From Wenzhouxiangella sp. 15190 (lineage in GTDB: Bacteria > Pseudomonadota > Gammaproteobacteria > Xanthomonadales > Wenzhouxiangellaceae): 64,000 nucleotides of DNA. Below the pieces are notes generated by a model. That model saw nothing but the letters and a program-made list of their open reading frames with translations, did not search any database and had not been told where the DNA came from. Below, one piece after another: positions 48,833-58,075 of this stretch; the stretch's first letter is position 1; each line of letters opens with the position of its first letter. The stretch covers positions 62,001-126,000 of the forward strand of contig NZ_QVMV01000007.1 of NCBI RefSeq assembly GCF_003417465.1, in the 5' to 3' direction. The translations under genes and the position numbers were made by a program.

Positions 48833-48864
48833 AGGTTTCAAAATAGAGAATGGAATAACTGGCT

Positions 48865-50832
48865 GTGAGCATTGAAACCGTACTGTTGCTGATACCGCTG
48901 CTGCCGCTTGTCGGCAGCGCCGTGGCCGGGTTGTTGCGTCACCAGGTCGGTAGAGCGGGCGCACACTGGATCACCATTCTCGCGGTGGCCGGTTCGGCCC
49001 TGCTGTCGGCCTGGGTGGCCTGGCAGGTGTTTTTCAACGGCCTGCCGACGATGGATTACACCGTCTATACCTGGGCTGTGGCCGACGGTATCCGTTTCGA
49101 GGTCGGGTTCCTGGTCGACAGCCTGACCGCGCTGATGATGACGGTCGTGACATTCGTGTCGCTGATGGTGCACATCTACACCATCGGATACATGCACGAC
49201 GATCCCGGCTACCAGCGATTCTTTTCATACATCAACCTGTTCACCTTCGCCATGTTGATGCTGGTGATGGCGAACAACTTCATGCAGCTGTTTTTCGGCT
49301 GGGAAGCCGTGGGCCTGGTCTCTTACCTGCTGATCGGCTTCTGGTTCAAGAAGGACACGGCGGTGAAGGCCAACCTCAAGGCTTTTCTGGTCAACCGCGT
49401 TGGCGACTTCGGTTTCCTGCTCGGTATTGCCGCCATCCTGGCCTACATGGGATCGCTCAACTACGCCGAGGTGTTCGCGCAGGTGCCGGCCGTGGAGGGC
49501 ACCACCATCAGCCTGTTCGGCGACACGCAGTGGTCGCTCATGACGGTCATTTGCATATGCCTGTTTATCGGCGCGATGGGCAAGTCGGCACAGGTGCCGT
49601 TGCACGTGTGGCTTCCGGATTCCATGGAAGGCCCGACGCCGATTTCGGCGCTGATTCACGCGGCCACCATGGTCACCGCCGGCATTTTCATGGTCGCGCG
49701 CCTGTCGCCGATCTTCGAGTCCTCGGAGGTGGCACTGAGCTTCATCCTGGTCATCGGGGCGATCACGGCCCTGTTCATGGGCTTGGTCGGCATTGTCCAG
49801 AACGACATCAAACGTGTCGTGGCTTACTCGACCCTGTCGCAGCTCGGCTACATGACCGTCGCGCTGGGCGCGTCGGCCTATTCGGTGGCGATTTTCCACC
49901 TGATGACCCACGCCTTCTTCAAGGCGCTGCTGTTCCTGGCTGCCGGCTCGGTCATCATCGCGCTTCACCACAAGCAGGACATGCGCGAGATGGGCGGCCT
50001 TCGGAAATACATGCCGATCACGGCCGCGACCGCCTGGGTCGGCTCGCTGGCGCTGATCGGTTTTCCGTTCTTCTCGGGTTTCTTCTCCAAGGATCTGATC
50101 ATCGAGGCGGTGCACTACGCCGATCGCCCCGGTGCCGGCTTCGCCTATTTCGCGGTCATGGCGGGCGTGCTGATTACCGCGCTCTATACCTTCCGCATGC
50201 TGTATCTGACCTTCCACGGGCCGACGCGTATGGACGAGGAAACCCGTTCGCATGCGCATGAAACACCGGCGGTGGTCACGATTCCGCTGATCCTTCTGGC
50301 CATCCCGTCCCTGGCCATCGGCTACTTCACGGTCGAGCCGTTGTTGTTCGGCGGCGCCCTGTCGGATTCGATCGTGGTGCGTTCGGCCAACGACGTGGTC
50401 GCCAACGACCTGGCCGGCAAGTTCGATCACGGTGTGCTCGCCTTTGCTCTGCACGGCTTTCTGACGCCGGTGTTCTGGCTGGCGATGCTGGGTGTCGGTA
50501 TCTCCACGTATATCTATCTGTTCAACCCGGGCCTGGCCGATACACTCAAGCGGCGTTTCCACGCCATTTGGAAAATTCTCGACAACAAGTACGGCTTCGA
50601 TACGCTGTACCAGAAGACATTGACCGGGGCCGGCCTGGGTATCGCTTCGGGCCTTTCGAAGGGCGGTGACCGCACGGTGATCGACGGCTGGCTGGTCAAT
50701 GGCTCGGCCCGAATGGTCGGCCGCATGTCCGGCGCGCTACGCCAGCTGCAGTCCGGTTTCCTCTTCCACTACGCCTTCGTCATGGTGGTCGCGCTGGTCG
50801 CGCTCGTGGCGTCGTTCGTTCTGCTCCGGTAA
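48865..50832 (+). CDS. nuoL: NADH-quinone oxidoreductase subunit L
   Basis: A 655-residue antiporter-like proton-pumping subunit at the distal end of the membrane arm. About 15 helices and the long amphipathic lateral C-terminal helix are expected. GWEAVGLVSYLLIGFWFKK contains the essential Glu; KSAQVPLHVWLPDSMEGPTP and HAATMVTAGIFMVARLSPIF follow. The start is GTG at 48865: an in-frame ATG five codons upstream is cut off by a stop. Confidence 0.96.
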   Translation: MSIETVLLLIPLLPLVGSAVAGLLRHQVGRAGAHWITILAVAGSALLSAWVAWQVFFNGLPTMDYTVYTWAVADGIRFEVGFLVDSLTALMMTVVTFVSLMVHIYTIGYMHDDPGYQRFFSYINLFTFAMLMLVMANNFMQLFFGWEAVGLVSYLLIGFWFKKDTAVKANLKAFLVNRVGDFGFLLGIAAILAYMGSLNYAEVFAQVPAVEGTTISLFGDTQWSLMTVICICLFIGAMGKSAQVPLHVWLPDSMEGPTPISALIHAATMVTAGIFMVARLSPIFESSEVALSFILVIGAITALFMGLVGIVQNDIKRVVAYSTLSQLGYMTVALGASAYSVAIFHLMTHAFFKALLFLAAGSVIIALHHKQDMREMGGLRKYMPITAATAWVGSLALIGFPFFSGFFSKDLIIEAVHYADRPGAGFAYFAVMAGVLITALYTFRMLYLTFHGPTRMDEETRSHAHETPAVVTIPLILLAIPSLAIGYFTVEPLLFGGALSDSIVVRSANDVVANDLAGKFDHGVLAFALHGFLTPVFWLAMLGVGISTYIYLFNPGLADTLKRRFHAIWKILDNKYGFDTLYQKTLTGAGLGIASGLSKGGDRTVIDGWLVNGSARMVGRMSGALRQLQSGFLFHYAFVMVVALVALVASFVLLR

Positions 50833-50843
50833 GGATTGATTCG

Positions 50844-52355
50844 ATGTTGGATTGGCCACTGCTGAGTCTGCTGACCTGGATTCCGATCGCCGGCGCCGTC
50901 GTCGTGGCCGCGCTGGGCCAGCGTTCGCCCGACATGGTTCGCCCGCTGGCGCTGATCGTCGCGCTGGTCACCTTCGGTCTGTCGCTGCTACTGTATGTCG
51001 GTTTCGATGCCTCGACCGCCCAGATGCAGTTCGTCGAGAAGACGGTCTGGATCGAGGCCTTCAATATTCACTATCACCTTGGTATCGACGGTCTTTCACT
51101 ACCGCTGATCCTGCTCAATACCTTGATCTGCGTGCTGGTGATCGTCGGCGGCTGGGGTATCAAGGATCGGCCGCATCAGTACATGGCCGCATTCCTGATG
51201 TTGCATGCCCTGATGACCGGCATGTTCGCCGCACTCGACGCGCTGCTGTTCTACGTCTTCTTCGAAGCCATCCTGGTGCCGATGTTCCTCATCATCGGTA
51301 TCTGGGGCGGGCCAAATCGGATCTACGCCACGGTCAAGTTCTTCCTGTTCACCTTCTTCGGTTCGGTGTTCATGCTCATCGCGTTGCTGTGGCTCTATCT
51401 TGATTCCGGCAGCTTTGCCGTGGCGGACCTGCAGCAACACCAGTTCGGCCTGACGGCCCAGATCCTGGTCTTCCTGGCCTTCCTGATCGCATTCGCCGTC
51501 AAGGTGCCGATGTGGCCGGTCCATACCTGGCTGCCGGATGCCCACGTCGAGGCTCCTACCGGCGGCTCGGTTGTTCTGGCCGCGGTCATGCTCAAAATCG
51601 GCGGCTACGGCTTGCTACGGTTTGCGCTCCCGATCACGCCGGATGCCGCCGCCCACCTGGACTGGCTGGTGATCGCGTTGTCGCTGATCGCCATCGTCTA
51701 CATCGGCTTTGTGGCGCTGGCGCAAAGCGACATGAAAAAGCTGATCGCCTACAGCTCGATTTCGCATATGGGCTTTGTCACGCTCGGCATGTTCCTGGCC
51801 TTCGCTATCGCGCGCAATACCGGCGAACTGACCGGTGCCGGGCTGGGTATTTCGGGTGCCATGGTGCAGATGATTTCGCACGGTTTCATTTCCGGCGCGA
51901 TGTTCCTCGCCGTCGGTGTTCTTTATGATCGGGTCCACAGCCGTGAGATTTCAGCCTACGGCGGGGTGGCCAACACCATGCCGTGGTTTGCCATGTTCGC
52001 CGTGCTGTTCTTCATGGCCAACTCCGGCCTGCCGGGCACGTCCGGCTTCGTCGGCGAATTCATGGTCATCCTGGCGGCCTTCCATGCCAGCTTCTGGTTC
52101 GCCTTCGCGGCGGCGGTCACGCTGATTCTCGGCGCGGCCTACAGCCTGTGGCTGGTCAAGCGCGTTTTCTACGGCGAGGTGGCCAATGACAATGTCGCCT
52201 CGCTCAAGGACTTGGAGGGTCGCGAGTGGTTCATGCTGACGGTTCTGGCGGTCTTCACGCTGGGCCTGGGACTGTGGCCCTATCCGCTGATCGAACTGAT
52301 GGAGCCCTCGGTCCAGAATCTGGTCGAGCACATCATGCAATCGAAACTCGGTTAA
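50844..52355 (+). CDS. nuoM: NADH-quinone oxidoreductase subunit M
   Basis: A 503-residue antiporter-like subunit. LLFYVFFEAILVPMFLIIGI contains the conserved Glu of transmembrane helix 5, and VKVPMWPVHTWLPDAHVEAP and SGAMVQMISHGFISGAMFL are typical of NuoM. The start ATG is 11 bases after nuoL. A short hairpin element follows before nuoN. Confidence 0.97.
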   Translation: MLDWPLLSLLTWIPIAGAVVVAALGQRSPDMVRPLALIVALVTFGLSLLLYVGFDASTAQMQFVEKTVWIEAFNIHYHLGIDGLSLPLILLNTLICVLVIVGGWGIKDRPHQYMAAFLMLHALMTGMFAALDALLFYVFFEAILVPMFLIIGIWGGPNRIYATVKFFLFTFFGSVFMLIALLWLYLDSGSFAVADLQQHQFGLTAQILVFLAFLIAFAVKVPMWPVHTWLPDAHVEAPTGGSVVLAAVMLKIGGYGLLRFALPITPDAAAHLDWLVIALSLIAIVYIGFVALAQSDMKKLIAYSSISHMGFVTLGMFLAFAIARNTGELTGAGLGISGAMVQMISHGFISGAMFLAVGVLYDRVHSREISAYGGVANTMPWFAMFAVLFFMANSGLPGTSGFVGEFMVILAAFHASFWFAFAAAVTLILGAAYSLWLVKRVFYGEVANDNVASLKDLEGREWFMLTVLAVFTLGLGLWPYPLIELMEPSVQNLVEHIMQSKLG

Positions 52356-52359
52356 TTTC

Positions 52360-52391
52360 GTCCACGGATGAGCACACATTCATCTGTGGAC
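52360..52391. repeat. GTCCACGGATGA hairpin between nuoM and nuoN
   Basis: A 12-bp inverted repeat (GTCCACGGATGA and TCATCTGTGGAC, one G-T mismatch) with an 8-base loop. The sequence is a shortened form of the elements before nuoF and nuoL. It occupies half of the 63-base nuoM-nuoN gap. Confidence 0.75.
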
Positions 52392-52418
52392 CATTAGAAG
52401 CAGACAAGTGAAAAAGAT

Positions 52419-53855
52419 ATGACCCTTGCCGAACTGCAACTGGCGCTACCCGAGATCTTCGTGCTCAGCATGGCCTGCGTGGTGTTGCTGGCCGATCTGT
52501 TCATTTCCGATGAGCGCCGCGGGCTGACGCATACACTGGCGGTGATCACGCTGGTATTTGCCACCATCCTGAGTCTGCGCCTGATGATGGCGCCCGGTGA
52601 AGTGATCTATGGTTTCAGCGACACTTTCATTCGTGATCGTTTCGGCGATGTACTGAAAGTATTCAGTTACCTGATCCTGATTGGTGTATTTGTCTACGCC
52701 AAGCACTACCTGCGGCAGTTCGACTTGTTCAAGGGGGAGTTCTATACCCTCAGCCTGTTCGCGCTGCTGGGTACCATGGTGCTGATTTCGGCCGGTTCCC
52801 TTCTCACCGTCTACCTGGGCCTCGAACTGCTGACCCTGGCGAGCTATGCGCTGGTGGCGATCGACCGAAATTCCATGCAGGGTTCCGAGGCCGCCGTGAA
52901 GTACTTCGTTCTGGGCTCATTGGCCTCGGGCTTTCTGTTGTTCGGCATGAGCCTGATCTTCGGGGCCACCGGCAGCCTGGATCTCAATGACGTGAGCGCC
53001 GCATTGGCTTCGGGTATGGGCGAGAGCATGCTGCTGACCGTTGGCCTGGTCTTCATCGTGCTCGGCATTGCCTTCAAACTGGGTGCCGTTCCCTTGCATA
53101 TGTGGATACCCGACGTTTATCACGGTGCGCCGCTGCCGATCACGCTCTTCCTCAGCTCGATACCCAAGCTGGCCGCCGTGGCGCTGGCCATCCGCCTGCT
53201 CGACAACGGCCTGATCGAACTGCACGCCGACTGGCAGGGCATGCTGATCGTCCTGGCCGCCCTGTCGATGATCCTGGGTAACGTGGTCGCCATCGCCCAG
53301 ACCAACATCAAGCGCATGCTGGCCTACTCCACCATCTCTCACATGGGTTTCGTGCTGCTCGGCATGCTGCCGGCCACGCAGCAGGGTTATGCCGCGGCCA
53401 TGTTTTACGCCATTGTCTACGCCATCATGTCCGCAGGCGCCTTCGCCGTCCTGATCCTGTTGTCGAACAAGGGCGCCGAAGCAGAAAACCTGGACGATCT
53501 CAAGGGCCTGGCCAAGCGCAACCCCTGGCACGCTCTGATGATGTTGATGCTGATGTTTTCGCTGGCGGGTATCCCGGTCTTCGTCGGTTTCTTCGCCAAG
53601 TGGCAGGTCATCGCCGCGACACTCTCCGCCGGCTTTACCTGGCTGTCGATCCTGGCGGTCGTAATGGCCGTGATCGGAGCGTTCTATTACCTGCGTGTGG
53701 TCAAGTTGATGTACTTCGACGAGCCCGACGACACTGAGCCGGTAGCCGCCCCGGTGGATTTCCGCGCCGTGCTGACTGTCAATGGTGTGGCCGTGCTCGC
53801 GCTGGGCATCTTCTCGGGTGGGCTGATCAGCCTGTGCGTGAGTTCGTTCGTCTAA
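52419..53855 (+). CDS. nuoN: NADH-quinone oxidoreductase subunit N
   Basis: A 478-residue antiporter-like subunit and the last gene of the operon. YLGLELLTLASYALVAIDRN carries the conserved Glu, FKLGAVPLHMWIPDVYHGAP and AYSTISHMGFVLLGMLPAT are typical. With nuoA-M it completes a 14-subunit complex I. A 13-base gap separates it from the convergent DUF456 gene. Confidence 0.97.
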   Translation: MTLAELQLALPEIFVLSMACVVLLADLFISDERRGLTHTLAVITLVFATILSLRLMMAPGEVIYGFSDTFIRDRFGDVLKVFSYLILIGVFVYAKHYLRQFDLFKGEFYTLSLFALLGTMVLISAGSLLTVYLGLELLTLASYALVAIDRNSMQGSEAAVKYFVLGSLASGFLLFGMSLIFGATGSLDLNDVSAALASGMGESMLLTVGLVFIVLGIAFKLGAVPLHMWIPDVYHGAPLPITLFLSSIPKLAAVALAIRLLDNGLIELHADWQGMLIVLAALSMILGNVVAIAQTNIKRMLAYSTISHMGFVLLGMLPATQQGYAAAMFYAIVYAIMSAGAFAVLILLSNKGAEAENLDDLKGLAKRNPWHALMMLMLMFSLAGIPVFVGFFAKWQVIAATLSAGFTWLSILAVVMAVIGAFYYLRVVKLMYFDEPDDTEPVAAPVDFRAVLTVNGVAVLALGIFSGGLISLCVSSFV

Positions 53856-53868
53856 GACACTGAACCCC

Positions 53869-54372
53869 TTACAACCACCAGGCCAGGGCGAACCAAACCA
53901 CTATCAAGGCACCAATGGCCGCACCGGCTGCGGTGCCGACCATGACGCCGATGCCGGCACCGACGCCGGCGCGAAGCGAGGCATCCAGGTTGGCTTTCCC
54001 GACGAGGTGGCCGAGTACGGCGCCCAGGAAGGGTCCGAACAGGATGCCGGGAAGGCCGAAGAACAGGCCAATGAACAGACCCAGCGTTGCGCCCAGGATG
54101 GCGTAGCGACCCGCTCCGAAGCGTCGTGCGCCCTCGGCCGTGGCGATGAAGTCGATCAGTACCGAAAGCAGGGTCAGGGCGGTCAGCCACAGGAGTGTGC
54201 CCCAGCCGACCCGTTCGAAACCGTCGAGCCAGGCCATCAACACCAGACCCAGCATGATGATCGGCACGCCGGGAAGAATTGGCAGAATGGTGCCGGCAAG
54301 CCCGACTATCACCAGCAGTACGGCCAGCACCCAGCCCGGCCAGATCAGTAGTTCCCAACTCAGCCATTCCAT
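53869..54372 (-). CDS. DUF456 family membrane protein
   Basis: A 167-residue membrane protein with glycine-rich helices. LAGTILPILPGVPIIMLGLV, GARRFGAGRYAILGATLGLF and GIGVMVGTAAGAAIGALIVV fit the DUF456 family, whose role is unknown. GXXXG-rich helices suggest tight packing or oligomerisation. It is convergent with nuoN and divergent from the histidine kinase gene, with 211 bases between them that hold no other feature I can identify. Confidence 0.9.
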   Translation of the reverse strand: MEWLSWELLIWPGWVLAVLLVIVGLAGTILPILPGVPIIMLGLVLMAWLDGFERVGWGTLLWLTALTLLSVLIDFIATAEGARRFGAGRYAILGATLGLFIGLFFGLPGILFGPFLGAVLGHLVGKANLDASLRAGVGAGIGVMVGTAAGAAIGALIVVWFALAWWL

Positions 54373-54583
54373 GGCGGCTCGTCTTGCGTTGAACTGCGCC
54401 TATCATAGGCGTAGGCGTCTTCACTGTCACAGGTGGTATTTGCCTGGCTGCGCACGGCGCCCCTACATTTCGGTAACCGCTCCCCCGACGCATGGCAGCC
54501 GCCCGGCGTTTCTGGAAGGGAACGAATTGATCGAGTTGCTGCCGAAATTTCAGGCGCGTGCAACCTGAAAAGAGAGCCTATCA

Positions 54584-55900
54584 ATGGAGAGTCCGGCCAC
54601 CGAGAACCAGGCTACCTGTCCGGCTACTAGAATTTCTGGTGAAGACTCGCGCTGGCGGATCGAGCAGATGGTCGAGATGATCAACGAGGTCACGGCCCCG
54701 CTGACCGGCGGCGACTATTTCCGCGCGCTGGTGACCCGATTCGCGCAGAGTCTCGACGTCAATGCTGCGCTGGCGACCGAATGTCTCGAATACCCCGAGA
54801 ATCATGTTCGTACCCTGGCCTTCTGGGAAGGCGAGGACATTACCGAGAACATCGAATTCGATCTGGTCGGCACGCCCTGTGAGGAAGTCATCCACGGAGG
54901 GGCCTTCTGTTTCTATCCGGATGACCTGTCGAGGCGGTTTCCAGAGTGGGCGGCCGAGGAAGGCGGCATGGAGAGCTTCATCGGTATTCCAGTGCTCGCA
55001 CCCAGTGACGGCCGAACCCTGGGCCATATAGCGGTCTATGGCCGCAAGCCCATGGCCGAGGACGCTGTCGTCGAGTCGATGTTTCGCATCATCGCCGCGC
55101 GTGCCGGTGCCGAAATCGAACGTCTGCAGGCCGAACGGGCCCTGCGCGACAGTGAGGCCCGTGCCAGACAGCACCTGACGGAACTGGCGCATGTCTCGCG
55201 ACTGGGTTCCATGGGTGAACTGGCCTCGGCGTTGGCGCATGAGGTCAATCAGCCGCTAACGGCCATCATGACCTATTGCCGGACCTGCCTGCGCATGCTC
55301 GAGCAGGGTCGGTTGTCAGAGGACGATCTCCACAAGGCGATGAGCAACTCGCTGACCAGCGCCGAACATGCGCGAGAGGTGGTGAGCAAGTTGCGCACGT
55401 TCATTCAACGCGGCGAGATGAAGCCGCACCCGATACCCGCCGCGCACTTGGTCAGAGAGTGCCGCGTGCTGCTCGAAACCGAAGCGCGGCACCACCATGT
55501 CCACCTTCGGATTGCGGCGGCGGAGGATCTGCCCACCGTTCGCGTCGATTCGGTGCTCATCCAGCAGGTCATCTTCAACCTGGTGCGCAACGGGATCGAA
55601 GCGATCAACGAAAGCGACCATCCGCAACGTGAACTGACGGTGCAGGCCAGTGCCGAAGGTGACAACGTGGTGGTTTGCGTCAGTGATACCGGCAAGGGGG
55701 TCGATGAGGATCTGCGCGAGCGCCTGTTCGATCCTTTCGTCAGCACGCGCAAACAGGGCCTGGGAATCGGCCTGTCACTGTGCCGCTCGGTACTCGATCG
55801 TCACAAGGGGAAAGTATGGGTCGAGGAGACCCCGGGTCCGGGCGCGACTTTCTGTTTCAGCCTGCCAATCCACCGCGTCGCCGAAGCCATCGAGAACTGA
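54584..55900 (+). CDS. GAF-domain sensor histidine kinase
   Basis: A 438-residue soluble histidine kinase. Residues 25-180 look like a GAF domain (TPCEEVIHGGAFCFYPDDLS, GGMESFIGIPVLAP). A short coiled-coil leads to the dimerisation domain with His219 in ALAHEVNQPLTAIMTYC, in the style of FixL/DctB kinases. The N box is IQQVIFNLVRNGIEAI and the G boxes are VSDTGKGVDEDLRERLFD and RKQGLGIGLSLCRSV. No transmembrane segment is present, so it senses a cytoplasmic cue. It is convergent with the FixJ-like regulator, its probable partner. Confidence 0.93.
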   Translation: MESPATENQATCPATRISGEDSRWRIEQMVEMINEVTAPLTGGDYFRALVTRFAQSLDVNAALATECLEYPENHVRTLAFWEGEDITENIEFDLVGTPCEEVIHGGAFCFYPDDLSRRFPEWAAEEGGMESFIGIPVLAPSDGRTLGHIAVYGRKPMAEDAVVESMFRIIAARAGAEIERLQAERALRDSEARARQHLTELAHVSRLGSMGELASALAHEVNQPLTAIMTYCRTCLRMLEQGRLSEDDLHKAMSNSLTSAEHAREVVSKLRTFIQRGEMKPHPIPAAHLVRECRVLLETEARHHHVHLRIAAAEDLPTVRVDSVLIQQVIFNLVRNGIEAINESDHPQRELTVQASAEGDNVVVCVSDTGKGVDEDLRERLFDPFVSTRKQGLGIGLSLCRSVLDRHKGKVWVEETPGPGATFCFSLPIHRVAEAIEN

Positions 55901-55930
55901 CTTTCGAGGGTGACCGCTGGGCTTGGACGG

Positions 55931-56587
55931 CTATAGCAGCCAGTCCCGGTAGCTGTGGCTCGAGAGCACCATCCGGATCATTTCCGAACTGTTTCTCGCT
56001 CCGATTTTCTCCAGCGCATTGGCGCGGTGGATTTCGACGGTGCGCACGCTGATGTCGAGGTCGTCGGCGATGATCTTGTTGAGTTTGCCCTCCAGGATGC
56101 CTTCCACGACTTGGCGTTCGCGGGGCGTGAGTGACAGCACTCGCTGCTCAATCTCGTCGCGCTCGACTTCGTTTTCCCATTCCTCGCGATCGAGGTCGGT
56201 GGCGTTGCGGATCTTTTCGATCAGCAGTTCGTCGTCGAACGGTTTTTCGACGAAATCCAGTGCCCCGGCCTGGACGGCTCTCACCGCCGTACTGACATCC
56301 GCGTGGCCGGATATGAAGATGACCGGCAGACGGATACCGCGCTCGTTGAGTTTTTTCTGTGCCTGGAGTCCGTCGAGGCCCGGCATGCGGACGTCGAGCA
56401 GGATGCAGCCGCGGTGGCCGGGCGTGACGTTATCGAGCAATTCGTCGGCCGAAGCACACAGCATGTAGTCCAGGCCTTCGGAACCGAGCAGGAAGGCAAT
56501 CGCTTCGCGCACGGAGTCGTCGTCGTCGGTGACGAAGACGCAGGGTGCGCGAGCGCGCTCGGTTTTCGGGGATGCCTCCGAATGCAT
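55931..56587 (-). CDS. FixJ-type response regulator (receiver plus LuxR-type HTH)
   Basis: A 218-residue transcription regulator. The receiver domain has VTDDDDSVRE, the phosphoacceptor Asp65 in LLDVRMPGLDGLQ, and VEKPFDDELLIEKI with the conserved Lys. The C-terminal LuxR-type helix-turn-helix runs from LTPRERQVVEGILEGKLNKI to ISVRTVEIHRANALEKIGAR. This is the FixJ/TtrR layout that pairs with FixL-like kinases such as the convergent neighbour. Its ATG overlaps the stop of the DoxX-type gene by TGATG, so it is cotranscribed with that gene. Confidence 0.94.
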   Translation of the reverse strand: MHSEASPKTERARAPCVFVTDDDDSVREAIAFLLGSEGLDYMLCASADELLDNVTPGHRGCILLDVRMPGLDGLQAQKKLNERGIRLPVIFISGHADVSTAVRAVQAGALDFVEKPFDDELLIEKIRNATDLDREEWENEVERDEIEQRVLSLTPRERQVVEGILEGKLNKIIADDLDISVRTVEIHRANALEKIGARNSSEMIRMVLSSHSYRDWLL

Positions 56588-57279
56588 CAGCCGTAGCCAT
56601 TCGTTCCGGGTTGTTTCGTGATTCTGGCACGGATGAACAGAGCGATGGCGACGAGTGCAAGCACGATGCCCCAGGAAGGGATCAACCAGAACGTGATCAC
56701 GGCAAGGATCAGGGCAGCGAGTGCGAAGGCCGTGGTATCTGCGGTGGGTTCCAATCGTTCCCGGTTGCCGGTCAGATGCACGATGAGGTGATCAAGGCTC
56801 AGCTTTCCGGGACCCGAGAACAACAGCAGAAGCAGCATGGCGAGGAAAAGCAGCGGAATGCGGAAATTGCCGCGGAACTCGCCGTCGTCCATGACCCGCG
56901 AGACCGAATAGCCCTCCCACAGCTGGCCGAGAGTGGCCCAGGATTCCGGCCAGTGCACGGCTGCGATGGCCACCGTCGTGATGATGATCAGGACGAACGC
57001 GAAGAATCGCGTGAACAGGCCGAAGACCAGGGCCAGGCCGGCGACCAGTTCGCCCAGGGCCACCAGTAGCCAGTTCAAGTCGGCCGGGAGAATCCCGAAC
57101 GGGAACGGGAAGTTCTGGTTGGCGAACCAGCCGGGCGCTTCACCCAGGCCGGCGCCAAGTTTCTGCTGGCCGGCACTGAGGAATTCGTAGGCCAGCAGAA
57201 GGCGCAGCCCCAGCGGGGCCAGCCAGAGGCCGGCGCCGTCGAGGCGGTTCCTGATGGATTGCAGGGTCGATGTCAACAC
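56587..57279 (-). CDS. DoxX/TQO-small-subunit-like membrane protein
   Basis: A 230-residue membrane protein of the DoxX/DoxD type. LGLRLLLAYEFLSAGQQKLG, LLVALGELVAGLALVFGLFT and FAFVLIIITTVAIAAVHWPE are family-like. Further hydrophobic helices follow near the C-terminus (AFALAALILAVITFWLIPSW). DoxD-type proteins are subunits of thiosulfate:quinone oxidoreductase in some archaea, but bacterial members have varied or unknown roles. The GTG start follows an excellent AAGGAGG site. Coupling to the FixJ-like regulator suggests a redox or respiration-linked unit. Confidence 0.85.
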   Translation of the reverse strand: MLTSTLQSIRNRLDGAGLWLAPLGLRLLLAYEFLSAGQQKLGAGLGEAPGWFANQNFPFPFGILPADLNWLLVALGELVAGLALVFGLFTRFFAFVLIIITTVAIAAVHWPESWATLGQLWEGYSVSRVMDDGEFRGNFRIPLLFLAMLLLLLFSGPGKLSLDHLIVHLTGNRERLEPTADTTAFALAALILAVITFWLIPSWGIVLALVAIALFIRARITKQPGTNGYG

Positions 57280-57395
57280 TTTATGTGTCCTCCTTGCGGA
57301 CGGTCGTCGAAGCGTGACGACATCCTAGGCGGCGGAGGGTGAGCGGTCATTACGCAATTGCACGTACGGTACTTTCACGTAAAGGGGGGCATAAC

Positions 57396-57425
57396 GAAAA
57401 ACGGGGCCGTCAAGAACGGCCCCGT
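57396..57425 (-). terminator. Rho-independent terminator after tRNA-Val
   Basis: On the minus strand a perfect 10-bp stem (ACGGGGCCGT with a 5-base loop) is followed by a run of five T. It lies 10 bases after the tRNA-Val 3' end, an ideal position to end that transcript. Confidence 0.85.
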
Positions 57426-57435
57426 CGAGGTTCGG

Positions 57436-57510
57436 TGGTGGGCGATGCTGGACTTGAACCAGCGACCCCTGCCGTGTGAAGACAGTGCTCTCCCACTGAG
57501 CTAATCGCCC
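57436..57510 (-). tRNA. tRNA-Val (anticodon CAC)
   Basis: A 75-nt tRNA with encoded CCA on the minus strand. GGGCGAT pairs with ATCGCCC; the D-arm is GCTCAGTGGGAGAGC; the anticodon stem-loop is CTGTC-TTCACAC-GGCAG, giving CAC (valine GUG codons); the T-arm is CTGGTTCAAGTCCAG. It is followed by its own terminator. Confidence 0.96.
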
Positions 57511-57661
57511 GAAGACCGCATATTCTAGGCGCTGTTTCCGTTGCGGGCAAGCGCTCCCGGTGGTTATCGGCCGGATAGGGCCGAGCTGGCGCATTCGCGC
57601 CGGGAAATTCGTAAAGTGTAGGAACGCCATTCTTCAACAAGCCAAATTCGGGAGGACGCTC

Positions 57662-58057
57662 ATGTTCAAACGGACCTTCATGATCACCCTGGTTGCCGCG
57701 TTGTGGCTGGCCGGCTGCGCAACCGCTCCGGTGCTGGACAGCCCGCGCCAGATCAGCGTGCCGCAGGCCGCTTCCGTCTCCGACGTGGAGGAGGCCATTC
57801 TGGACGCCATGCGAAATCGCGGCTGGGCGGTGGCCGAGCGCAGCGACGGTCATATCGTTGCCGATCTCAATGTGCGCAGTCACTTCGCCCGTGTCGACAT
57901 TCGTTACGATGCCGATTCTGTCTCGCTCGAATACGCTGACTCCCGAAATTTGGAATACGAGGTCGTCGACGGCGAAGAGCGCATCCACGGCAACTTCAAC
58001 AGCTGGATGACCAACCTGATCAGCGACATTCAGCGTTCGCTCAGCTACGTCGAGTAG
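57662..58057 (+). CDS. Small lipoprotein, function unknown
   Basis: A 131-residue lipoprotein: MFKRTFMITLVAALWLAGC ends in a lipobox and the ATG follows CGGGAGGACGCTC. The mature domain is predicted alpha/beta (SVSDVEEAILDAMRNRGWAV, then RVDIRYDADSVSLEYADSRN). This resembles small periplasmic proteins common in proteobacteria, but I cannot name the family. Upstream starts add a poor leader. It ends 18 bases before the convergent RND permease gene. Confidence 0.82.
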   Translation: MFKRTFMITLVAALWLAGCATAPVLDSPRQISVPQAASVSDVEEAILDAMRNRGWAVAERSDGHIVADLNVRSHFARVDIRYDADSVSLEYADSRNLEYEVVDGEERIHGNFNSWMTNLISDIQRSLSYVE

Positions 58058-58075
58058 CCACTGATTCGCTTCGAT

